Shown one piece after another: positions 1 to 6,095 of a stretch of 24,468 bases of DNA. Where the stretch lies: contig CAJMRN010000019.1 in NCBI GenBank assembly GCA_905215815.1, positions 1 through 24,468 on the forward strand, in the 5' to 3' direction. This stretch comes from an uncultured bacterium. GTDB lineage: Bacteria; Actinomycetota; Coriobacteriia; Coriobacteriales; Coriobacteriaceae. Made by a program: the position numbers and the translations under genes. The notes beneath the pieces are model-generated. The model was not told the origin of the DNA. It saw only the letters and a list, made by a program, of their open reading frames with translations, and did not search any database. Position 1 is the stretch's first letter. Each line of letters starts with the position of its first letter.

Positions 1-146
1 GACTTCACGTAGCCGTGGGCGATGGTGGCGTGCTTGATGCGGACATACAGTGCATCACGGGGCATGAGGTCCTCGTAGTACTTGGTGCGGCCGGTGGCCT
101 TATCAAAGGCGTCTACCCGCACCTCGGCTTTTCCTACTTCAGCCAT
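1..146 (-). CDS. Xanthine dehydrogenase-type molybdopterin-binding subunit, N-terminus only
   Basis: Only the first 48 codons lie in the window; the gene runs off the left edge. Translating the minus strand from ATG at 146-144 gives a start MAEVGKAEVRVDAFDKATGR followed by KYYEDLMPRDALYVRIKHA. That is the usual opening of the molybdopterin-binding large subunit of the xanthine dehydrogenase/aldehyde oxidase family (R-x-D-A-x-x-K-A-T-G, then a D-x-x-x-x-x-x-L-Y-V-R-I/A-x-x-S/H-A pattern). Such subunits hydroxylate purines or related N-heterocycles with a Mo cofactor. A strong Shine-Dalgarno (TAAGGAGGA on the minus strand, about 155-163) supports the start. The divergent neighbour is a MocA-like nucleotidyltransferase that would supply the cytosine dinucleotide form of the cofactor, which fits. 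The family call rests on about 48 residues; substrate is unknown. Confidence 0.7.
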   Translation of the reverse strand, partial: MAEVGKAEVRVDAFDKATGRTKYYEDLMPRDALYVRIKHATIAHGYVK

Positions 147-284
147 GTAGTGTTCCTCCTTATGTCAGCGTCGCTGCGATAGCCGGAGTTACCGGCAAAA
201 GTACCTATAAATTTAAGATATCATAGCACAAAATTTGTCATTTGCATAGTCCTTTTCGTAATACTAATTATAGGATAACGGTGG

Positions 285-314
285 TTGACTGGAATGGGCA
301 TTTCCGGGTATACT
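285..314 (+). promoter_or_regulatory. Probable sigma-A promoter of the MocA-like gene
   Basis: TTGACT (285-290) and TATACT (309-314) are separated by 18 bp and lie upstream of the AAAGGAGG ribosome site at 333-340 and the ATG at 348. Match to the -35/-10 consensus is by eye. Confidence 0.55.
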
Positions 315-347
315 GTAAGAAAATGACGGGACAAAGGAGGAAGCGGC

Positions 348-938
348 ATGGCACAGCTGCGGATCGGATGCGTGGTGATGGCGGCGGGAAATGCCCGGCG
401 CTTCGGGGAGAACAAGCTGGCGGTGCAGGTACAGGGCAAGGCGCTGTTCCACCGGGCGCTGGAGACCGTACCGGCGGAGCAGTTCGACCGGACGGGGGTG
501 GTGAGCCAGTATCCGGAGGTGCTGGAGCTGGCCCACCGCATGGGCTTCGTGCCGGTACCCAACCGGCATCCGGACTGGGGCATCAGTCACACCATCTCGC
601 TGGGGCTGGGGAAGCTGCCGGAGATGGATGCGGCGCTGTTTCAGGTGGCGGATCAGCCCCTGCTGCGCCGGGAGGGCGTGGGGAGCCTGGTGGACTTTTA
701 CCGGGAGCATCCGGAGCACATCGCTGCGCTGGGTCACGACGGTGTCCGGGGGAACCCCTGCCTGTTCCCGGCCAGCCTGTTTCCGGAGCTGCTGGCTCTG
801 GAGGGGGACCACGGCGGCAGCGCTGTGATCCGGCGGCATGAGGACCGGCTGCTGCTGGTGGAGGCGTCCCCCCGGGAGCTGACGGACGTGGACACACCCC
901 AGGCCCTGGAGGTACTCACCGGGGAGAAAACCGTATAA
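348..938 (+). CDS. MocA-like molybdenum cofactor nucleotidyltransferase
   Basis: A 196-residue protein of the MobA/MocA nucleotidyltransferase fold. Residues 10-24 carry the nucleotide-binding signature MAAGNARRFGENKL (pattern A-A-G-x-x-x-R-F/M-G-x-x-K-L). VADQPLL at about residue 101 matches the metal-binding A-D-Q-P segment. GNPCLFP plus GDHGG near residues 135-165 and DVDTP near the C-terminus are also typical. Family members transfer CMP from CTP (MocA) or GMP (MobA) to molybdopterin; the YgfJ group serves selenium-dependent hydroxylases. I favour the MocA/YgfJ side because the divergent gene encodes a molybdenum hydroxylase subunit, which usually needs the cytosine dinucleotide cofactor. 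The start has a strong AAAGGAGG at 7 bp. The predicted protein is cytosolic with no signal peptide. Specificity (CTP or GTP) cannot be read from the sequence by eye. Confidence 0.75.
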   Translation: MAQLRIGCVVMAAGNARRFGENKLAVQVQGKALFHRALETVPAEQFDRTGVVSQYPEVLELAHRMGFVPVPNRHPDWGISHTISLGLGKLPEMDAALFQVADQPLLRREGVGSLVDFYREHPEHIAALGHDGVRGNPCLFPASLFPELLALEGDHGGSAVIRRHEDRLLLVEASPRELTDVDTPQALEVLTGEKTV

Positions 939-982
939 TTTCTGCCCCGTCCGGCTTGGGCGGGGCAGAAATCGTATATTTT
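938..982 (+). terminator. Hairpin terminator after the MocA-like gene
   Basis: A perfect 12-bp stem (938-949 with 961-972, core CTGCCCCG/CGGGGCAG) with an 11-nt loop starts at the last base of the stop codon. It is followed by a loose T-rich stretch (TATATTTT, 975-982). The stem is certain; terminator activity is probable. Confidence 0.65.
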
Positions 983-1011
983 GTGAACAAACATTACATA
1001 ACATGTAAACA

Positions 1012-1038
1012 TTAGCACTCTGCTATTGACAGTGCTAA
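1012..1038 (+). promoter_or_regulatory. CIRCE operator (HrcA binding site)
   Basis: TTAGCACTC, a 9-nt spacer, then CAGTGCTAA: the CIRCE inverted repeat (consensus TTAGCACTC-N9-GAGTGCTAA) with one mismatch in the right arm. CIRCE is the operator of HrcA, the heat-shock repressor of groESL and dnaK operons in Firmicutes and many other bacteria. Here it overlaps the -35 box of the hsp20 promoter, so HrcA binding would block RNA polymerase directly. Confidence 0.92.
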
Positions 1039-1054
1039 TGTTCGGTGCTATTAT
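1026..1054 (+). promoter_or_regulatory. hsp20 promoter overlapping CIRCE
   Basis: A consensus TTGACA (1026-1031) lies 17 bp before TATTAT (1049-1054). The -35 box sits inside the CIRCE element. The implied leader is about 115 nt long before the hsp20 ribosome site. Confidence 0.8.
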
Positions 1055-1178
1055 AGAGGCGTTCCAAGGGAAAGAGGAACGGAAGAACCGAATCCCCAAA
1101 GGGAACGCAACAATGTGTATCAAAAGTCAACCGCTCACAAACAAAACGGGCGGCCGATGAAAATTGGAGGAATGACTT

Positions 1179-1646
1179 ATGATGATGGTTCCGTATATGT
1201 TCAATGAGGCTTTGATGGATGATCTGTTCAGCAACGATTGGGAGCACGATTTTGACCGCGCCATGAAGGCCGCTGCGCCCCGCGGTATGTTTGGCAAACG
1301 TGCCGCCAATGTGATGAAAACCGATGTCCGCGAGAACAAGGACAGCTACGACGTGTTCGTTGATCTGCCCGGCTTCAAGAAAGAGGATGTCAAGCTCGAT
1401 TTGGACAACGGCTATCTGACCATCAGCGCCCAGCGCAATGAGGAGCTGGATGACAAGGACAACGAGGGCCGCTATATCCGCCAGGAGCGTGCTACCGGCA
1501 GCTGCGCACGCAGCTTCTATGTCGGCAAGGAGCTGGAGCCCAAGGACATCAGCGCTAAGTTTGAGAACGGCATCCTGACCCTGTATCTGCCCAAGGCCGA
1601 GGCCAAGAAGCTCGAGCCGAAGCAGACGCTGATCGAGATCGAGTGA
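1179..1646 (+). CDS. Small heat-shock protein, Hsp20/alpha-crystallin family
   Basis: A 155-residue ATP-independent holdase chaperone that binds unfolding proteins during heat stress. The alpha-crystallin domain spans about residues 45-140: TDVRENKDSYDVFVDLPGF at its start, then GFKKEDVKLDLDNGYLTI, and the hallmark G-I-L-T-L motif near 131-135. A C-terminal I-E-I (about 152-154) is the I-x-I tail that docks into neighbouring subunits in sHSP oligomers. The N-terminal arm is short and Met/Phe rich, as usual. GGAGG at 1166-1170 sits 8 bp from ATG 1179; ATG codons at 1182 and 1185 are alternatives. The upstream CIRCE element and strong promoter predict heat induction through HrcA. It is monocistronic, ending before a palindromic element and a strong terminator. 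Confidence 0.95.
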   Translation: MMMVPYMFNEALMDDLFSNDWEHDFDRAMKAAAPRGMFGKRAANVMKTDVRENKDSYDVFVDLPGFKKEDVKLDLDNGYLTISAQRNEELDDKDNEGRYIRQERATGSCARSFYVGKELEPKDISAKFENGILTLYLPKAEAKKLEPKQTLIEIE

Positions 1647-1676
1647 TTGCAAAAAAATGTGCAGCCATGCTGCACC

Positions 1677-1777
1677 GTAGGGGCGCATTCTATATGCGCC
1701 CGCTTGGCAGCATCCCGTTGTGAAAAAAGATGAACGCAGGGTAAACGTCCACGGGCGGTTATAGAATCCGCCCCTAC
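1677..1777. repeat. Nested palindromic intergenic element, copy 1
   Basis: A 101-bp element with inverted 26-bp arms (1677-1702 and 1752-1777). The outer ends read GTAGGGGCG and CGCCCCTAC. The arms match except at three or four positions near their centres, and each arm is itself roughly self-complementary (GGGCGCATTCTATATGCGCCC type). A second element with the same GTAGGGGC/GCCCCTAC ends occurs at 3926-4011. This is the design of REP/MITE-like intergenic palindromes. It lies between the hsp20 stop and the hsp20 terminator, so it would be transcribed as a cruciform-like 3' UTR structure. Confidence 0.75.
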
Positions 1778-1801
1778 AGAGTCCCTGCCCTAAAAATCAT
1801 C

Positions 1802-1841
1802 AGGCCGCAGCCCAAAATTCCGGGCTGCGGCCTTTTGTTTT
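1802..1841 (+). terminator. Rho-independent terminator of hsp20
   Basis: A perfect 12-bp GC-rich stem (1802-1813 with 1822-1833; AGGCCGCAGCCC) with an 8-nt loop, followed by TTTGTTTT. AAAAATC lies upstream at 1792-1798, which could help termination in the other direction. Confidence 0.9.
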
Positions 1842-1852
1842 GCCGCAAGGTG

Positions 1853-1861
1853 TGCTATAAT
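1853..1861 (+). promoter_or_regulatory. Extended -10 promoter of the first fbp gene
   Basis: TGCTATAAT at 1853-1861 is an extended -10 element (TG-n-TATAAT). The -35 is poor (T-rich tail of the preceding terminator at about 1833-1840). The GTG start lies 40 bp downstream. Confidence 0.55.
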
Positions 1862-1900
1862 TCCATGTAGATGTAAGAAAAGTACAGGGAGGTCCTGCCC

Positions 1901-3874
1901 GTGCAATATTCCGATGAGCATCTGCGCTATCTGCGCCTGCTGTCTCAGAAATACCAGACCGTGGCCGCCGCGGCCAGCGAGATCATCCGCATTGAGGCCC
2001 TGCTCCGTCTGCCCAAGGGCACCGAGCACTTCATGAGTGACCTGCACGGCGAGCACGAAGCGTTCGTACATATATTAAACAGCGCATCGGGCGTCATCCG
2101 TGAAAAAATCGACACGGTGCTTGGCAACGGTGTCCCCGCCGACGAGCGTGCCGAGCTGGCGACGCTCGTCTATTATCCCAATCAGAAGCTGCCCGAGCTG
2201 AAAGCCCGCCAGAAAGACCTGCACGCCTGGTATCGCATGACGCTGCTGCGGCTCATCGACCTGTGCCGGTTCGTGTCCAGCAAGCATACACGCGACCATG
2301 TGCGCCGCTGTCTGCCGCAGAACTGCGGCTACATCCTCGACGAGCTGCTTCACGCCCACTTTGAGGACCACGACAAGGACCAGTATTACGGCGAGATCAT
2401 TGAGAGCATCATCCGCTATGACCGCGCCGACGCCTATATTATCCGCTTCTGCGAGGTCATCAAGCGGCTGGCTGTGGACCGTCTGCACATTGTGGGCGAC
2501 CTGTTTGACCGCGGCCCGCGCCCGGACCGCATTCTGGACAGTCTGATGGCGCATCATCAGGTGGACATCCAGTGGGGCAACCACGACGTGGTCTGGATGG
2601 GCGCGGCAGCGGGCAGCCCGCTCTGCATTATGACCGTACTGAAAACGACGCTGGCCTACAACAATCTGGACACGCTGGAGGGCGGCTACGGCATCAGCCT
2701 GCGCCGCTTGGAGCGTTTTGCCCAGCATACTTACGCGGATTCCGATGTTTCGCGCTGGCTGCCCCACGCCGACCAGCGCACAGCGGCAGGCGACCTGACC
2801 GCCGCCGCGCGGATGCACAAGGCCGTGACCGTTATGATGCTCAAGCTGGAGGCACAGGTCATTGCCCGCAACCCGGATTTTGATTTGCAGGGCCGCGACT
2901 TTTTGAACCACATTGACTTTGCCGCGGGCACGGTGGACTATTTCGGAACGAACTATCCCCTGCTGGACTGCGACTTTCCCACCGTTGACCCGGCCAACCC
3001 CGCCGCGCTGACTGCCGACGAGGAAAAGATCGCCGCCGAGCTGGTGCGCAGCTTTGCCGAGAGCGAGCGCCTGCAGCGCCATGTGCAATTTTTGTACGCC
3101 CACGGCGCGTTTTATAAAATGTGCAACGGCAATCTGCTCTACCACGGCGCAGTGCCGATGACCGAGGACGGCGCGTTTGCGGCCATTCGGTTTGAGGGCA
3201 CCGCCCGCAGCGGCAAGCAGCTGTTCGACTACTGTGACCGCCGCGCCCGCCAGGGCTACAGTGCGCCCGCGGGCAGCCCGGCACGGCTGGCCGGACAGGA
3301 CTTTTTGTGGTACCTGTGGTGCGGGGCAAAATCGCCGCTGTTTGGCCGCAGCGCCATGACGACGTTTGAGCGGCTCTATATTGCCGACCCGGCGGCCCAG
3401 GTGGAGATCAAGGACCCCTACTACAGGCACATTGCCGACCCGCGCACCGCCGAGCATATTTTGCGCGAATTTGGCCTGGAAGGCGAGGGCAGCCACATCG
3501 TCAACGGCCATGTGCCGGTCCGCGCCATCGAGGGGGAAAGCCCCATCAAGGGCGGCGGACGGCTCATCATTATTGATGGCGGTTTCTGCCGTGCCTACCA
3601 CCGGCGCACCGGCATAGCCGGCTACACACTGGTCTATAACTCCCGCGGGTTGATCTTGCGCACCCACCAGCCGTTTGAGAGCGTGGACAAGGCCATCCAC
3701 GAGGACGAGGACATTGCCAGCAAGAGCGAGTATATCTATACTGCGCCCCAGCGCATTCTGGTGCGCGACACCGACGAGGGCGGGCGCAAGCAGGCGCTGA
3801 TCCGCGACCTGACAGCCCTGGTCGAAGCCTACCAGAGCGGTGTGATCGCGCAGGGCGTGGCGCAGGAAATGTGA
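1901..3874 (+). CDS. fbp: Fructose-1,6-bisphosphatase class III (first copy)
   Basis: A 657-residue class III FBPase (Bacillus Fbp type), which removes the 1-phosphate of fructose-1,6-bisphosphate in gluconeogenesis in the cytosol. It has calcineurin-like metallophosphatase motifs in order: SDLHGE (about 46-51), VGDLFDRG (about 197-204), WGNHD (about 225-229), NGHVPV (about 535-540) and IDGGFCRAYH (about 556-565). The opening YLRLLSQKYQT and LPKGTEHFMSDLHGEHEAF is characteristic of the class. Length fits the family (about 640-670). The start is GTG at 1901, with AGGGAGG at 1886-1892, 8 bp upstream. A paralogue or xenologue lies at 17919-19835 on the other strand, and the two are clearly different in sequence. 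Having two class III fbp genes within 16 kb is odd and fits a mosaic window. Confidence 0.95.
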   Translation: MQYSDEHLRYLRLLSQKYQTVAAAASEIIRIEALLRLPKGTEHFMSDLHGEHEAFVHILNSASGVIREKIDTVLGNGVPADERAELATLVYYPNQKLPELKARQKDLHAWYRMTLLRLIDLCRFVSSKHTRDHVRRCLPQNCGYILDELLHAHFEDHDKDQYYGEIIESIIRYDRADAYIIRFCEVIKRLAVDRLHIVGDLFDRGPRPDRILDSLMAHHQVDIQWGNHDVVWMGAAAGSPLCIMTVLKTTLAYNNLDTLEGGYGISLRRLERFAQHTYADSDVSRWLPHADQRTAAGDLTAAARMHKAVTVMMLKLEAQVIARNPDFDLQGRDFLNHIDFAAGTVDYFGTNYPLLDCDFPTVDPANPAALTADEEKIAAELVRSFAESERLQRHVQFLYAHGAFYKMCNGNLLYHGAVPMTEDGAFAAIRFEGTARSGKQLFDYCDRRARQGYSAPAGSPARLAGQDFLWYLWCGAKSPLFGRSAMTTFERLYIADPAAQVEIKDPYYRHIADPRTAEHILREFGLEGEGSHIVNGHVPVRAIEGESPIKGGGRLIIIDGGFCRAYHRRTGIAGYTLVYNSRGLILRTHQPFESVDKAIHEDEDIASKSEYIYTAPQRILVRDTDEGGRKQALIRDLTALVEAYQSGVIAQGVAQEM

Positions 3875-3877
3875 CGG

Positions 3878-3905
3878 TTGAAATTTGCACAGATTGTTCT
3901 ATAAT
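3878..3905 (+). promoter_or_regulatory. Promoter upstream of the C69 peptidase
   Basis: TTGAAA (3878-3883), 16 bp, then a perfect TATAAT (3900-3905). The palindromic element 3926-4011 lies between this promoter and the ribosome site of the peptidase, so it would sit in the mRNA leader. Confidence 0.6.
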
Positions 3906-3925
3906 AGGGAAATAGTGGGATGCCT

Positions 3926-4011
3926 GTAGGGGCCGGACATGTCCGGCCCGGTACCTACCCATGAGCACACACCGGCGGGAAACCCGCGGGCCGGGCGTGC
4001 CCGGCCCCTAC
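3926..4011. repeat. Nested palindromic intergenic element, copy 2
   Basis: An 86-bp element with 25-bp inverted arms (3926-3950 and 3987-4011) differing at three positions. The ends GTAGGGGC and GCCCCTAC are identical to those of the element at 1677-1777. The left arm contains a perfect 20-bp palindrome, GGGCCGGACA/TGTCCGGCCC, and the right arm a near-equivalent. Shared ends with divergent centres mark the two as members of one family. It sits in the 5' leader of the C69 peptidase gene and is the last clearly Firmicute-style sequence before the Coriobacteriia-like DNA. Confidence 0.8.
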
Positions 4012-4052
4012 AATGCGGTGTCTACAGATACATAAAAGGAGACGATTTAACC

Positions 4053-5522
4053 ATGGCTTGCACCACCATTCTGGTCGGCAAAAATGCGTCCTATGACGGG
4101 TCCACGATGATCGCCCGCAACGACGATTCCGGCTCCGGCCATTTCACTGCCAAAAAGTTTACCGTTTTTCAGCCGCAGGACTACCCCGCGGTCTATAAAT
4201 CCGTCATTTCGGGCGTTGAGATCCCGCTGCCCGGCAGCGGCCTGCGCATCACCGCGGTGCCCAACGCTGTTGAGGGCAAGGGCCTGTGGGCGGCCAGCGG
4301 CGTCAACGCGGCCAACGTCGGCATGACGGCTACCGAGACCATTACCTCCAACCCGCGCGTGCTGGGCGCTGACCCGCTCGTCAAGGGCGGCATCGGCGAG
4401 GAGGACATTGTTTACCTGGTCCTGCCCTATGTCCGCTCCGCGCGCGAGGGCGTCCGGCGCCTTGGCAGTCTGCTGGAGCAGTACGGCACCTACGAGATGA
4501 ACGGCATCGCGTTCCAGGATGTGGACGAGGTCTGGTGGCTCGAGACCATCGGCGGCCACCACTGGATCGCCAAGCGCGTGCCCGATGACGCCTATGTGAC
4601 CATGCCCAACCAGCTGGGTATCGACAGCTTTGACCTGGACGATGCCGAGGGCACCCAGGCAGATCATATGTGCTCTGCCGACCTGCGCTCCTGGATGGCC
4701 GAGTGGCATCTGGACCTGACGCTGGGCGTCGGGGGCGACGGTCCGGCGACGGTCTTTAACCCGCGCGAGGCCTTTGGCTCGCACAGCGACAGCGACCATG
4801 TCTACAACACGCCGCGCGCCTGGTATATGCAGCGCTGCCTCAACCCCAGCGATGTATGGGACGGTCCCGACGCCGACTACACGCCCGAGAGCGACGACAT
4901 CCCTTGGAGCCGCGTGCCCGAGCGCAAGGTGACCATCGAGGACATCAAGTACGTGCTTTCGAGTCACTACCAGGGCACGGAGTACGACTGCTACGGCAGC
5001 AAGGGTACGCCCGCCCCACGCGGCGCCTATCGTCCTATCGGCATCAATCGCAACAGCCAGCTTGCCGTGCTGCAACTGCGTCCCTATGTACAGCCGGCGT
5101 ATCGCGCCGTGCAGTGGATGGCGTTTGGCTCTAACTCGTTTAACGCGCTCGTGCCGCTGTACGCCAATGTCGAGACCATGCCCGAGTACTATGCCGACAC
5201 GCAGGCTCGCGTGACGTCCGAGAATTTCTATTGGGCAAATCGCCTGATCGGTGCCTTGGCCGATGTTCGCTTCCATGAGTGCGGTCGTGCGGTCGAGGAT
5301 TATCAGGAAAAGGTCGGCGGCATGGGCCACAAGCAGATTCACGACGTTGACGCTGTCGTGGCCGCGCTGCCCGAGGCCGAGGTGCCCGCCGAGCTTGCCC
5401 GCGCCAACGAGGAGTTTGCCGAGCGCGTGCGGGTGGAGACCGATGCTCTGTTGGGCAAGGTCCTCTACACCACGAGCTGTGCCATGAAGAATTCCTTCGC
5501 GATGAACGACAATGTGAGGTAA
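4053..5522 (+). CDS. C69 family dipeptidase (PepD/U34 type)
   Basis: A 489-residue Ntn-hydrolase dipeptidase of MEROPS family C69 (Lactobacillus PepD relatives). It starts MACTTILVGKNASYDGSTM-IARNDD, the canonical family opening; the Cys at position 3 is the expected N-terminal nucleophile after processing. Other family segments are GLWAASGVNAANVGMTATET (residues about 74-93), GIGEEDIVYLVLPY and WWLETIGGHHWIAKRVPDD. There is no signal peptide, so it is probably a cytosolic peptide-recycling enzyme. ATG 4053 has AAAAGGAGA upstream at about 10 bp; a longer reading from 3939 would run through the palindromic element and is rejected. By hand count the Thr codons before about 4700 are 11 ACC to 2 ACG, and after it 4 ACC to 9 ACG. 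CGT Arg codons appear only in the second part. This gene may therefore be recombinant, though the evidence is weak. Confidence 0.92.
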   Translation: MACTTILVGKNASYDGSTMIARNDDSGSGHFTAKKFTVFQPQDYPAVYKSVISGVEIPLPGSGLRITAVPNAVEGKGLWAASGVNAANVGMTATETITSNPRVLGADPLVKGGIGEEDIVYLVLPYVRSAREGVRRLGSLLEQYGTYEMNGIAFQDVDEVWWLETIGGHHWIAKRVPDDAYVTMPNQLGIDSFDLDDAEGTQADHMCSADLRSWMAEWHLDLTLGVGGDGPATVFNPREAFGSHSDSDHVYNTPRAWYMQRCLNPSDVWDGPDADYTPESDDIPWSRVPERKVTIEDIKYVLSSHYQGTEYDCYGSKGTPAPRGAYRPIGINRNSQLAVLQLRPYVQPAYRAVQWMAFGSNSFNALVPLYANVETMPEYYADTQARVTSENFYWANRLIGALADVRFHECGRAVEDYQEKVGGMGHKQIHDVDAVVAALPEAEVPAELARANEEFAERVRVETDALLGKVLYTTSCAMKNSFAMNDNVR

Positions 5523-5541
5523 AGCCGACCTTGCAACGAGC

Positions 5542-5580
5542 GAGCGGGGCAAACGCCGTCGAGGGCTTTGCCCCGCTCGA
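5542..5580 (+). terminator. Strong hairpin after the C69 peptidase
   Basis: A perfect 13-bp stem (5542-5554 with 5568-5580; CGAGCGGGGCAAA) with a 13-nt loop begins 20 bp after the stop codon. There is no T-tract after it, so it may be a terminator without a U-tail, a 3' stabiliser, or both. Confidence 0.45.
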
Positions 5581-5670
5581 TTCCTACCTTGGCGGTAAAA
5601 CGATTTTGTGTCGTTCGCCCAATCTTGGGTACAAGAAGGCCAATGCAGTTGTTCATGATTGGAGCCAACC

Positions 5671-6087
5671 ATGGTTATGAAACTCGATCAGCTTGTTAAC
5701 GGTGCCATCAACGTGGGCTTTGGCGCCGCCGCCGTTGCCGTCGAGGGCGGCAAGAAGGTCCTTGACGACCTCAATACCAAGGGCGAGCAGGTCCGCAAGG
5801 ATGCCGGCACCCCCGATATCGCCCGCAGCGTGTCTGACATGTTCGAGCAGGCGGGTGGCACCATCTCCGACCTGACCGAGCGCCTGGGCATGCAGGGCGA
5901 GACTGCGGCGCAGCGCGTGCTCGACGAGCTCATCCTGGCCCGCGTCCGCGTTATGACCGCCCCTGAGCGCACGGCCTTTTTGGCCCATGTGCGCGACATC
6001 GTCGATTCGGTCGAGGACAACGTGACCTCGGTGCCCGTCGAGTCCGTTGAGCCCGACGACGCAGAGGACGCCGAAGAGGCCGAGTAG
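5671..6087 (+). CDS. Phasin-like small helical protein
   Basis: A 138-residue, mostly helical acidic protein. It starts MVMKLDQLVNGAINVGFGAAAVAVEGGKKVLDDLNTKGEQ, an amphipathic Ala/Gly-rich helix followed by charged helices, which resembles the PhaF/phasin-like proteins often found beside UbiB (AarF/ABC1) genes. The C-terminus is very acidic (DDAEDAEEAE). No catalytic motif or signal peptide is visible. ATG 5671 has GGAG at 6 bp; an in-frame TTG at 5659 is less likely. The stop is 8 bp before the ubiB ATG, so the two are co-transcribed and probably act together at the membrane. The family label is inferred from composition and context and not from any specific motif. Confidence 0.65.
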   Translation: MVMKLDQLVNGAINVGFGAAAVAVEGGKKVLDDLNTKGEQVRKDAGTPDIARSVSDMFEQAGGTISDLTERLGMQGETAAQRVLDELILARVRVMTAPERTAFLAHVRDIVDSVEDNVTSVPVESVEPDDAEDAEEAE

Positions 6088-6095
6088 CAGCGCAG

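Noticed and set aside
242..841. Plus-strand 199-codon frame overlapping the MocA-like gene
   Set aside because: It is a Gly/Ala/Arg-rich out-of-frame shadow; the 348-938 frame carries the nucleotidyltransferase motifs and the ribosome site.
2075..3700. 541-codon minus-strand open frame inside the first fbp
   Set aside because: The plus strand encodes the full set of FBPase motifs; the antisense frame has none and is a codon-bias artefact. The same applies to the 541-codon frame opposite the C69 gene (4047-5672).
3939..4052. N-terminal extension of the C69 peptidase
   Set aside because: The extension translates the palindromic element. The canonical MACTT start at 4053 with AAAAGGAGA upstream is far better, and the nucleophile Cys must be near the N-terminus.
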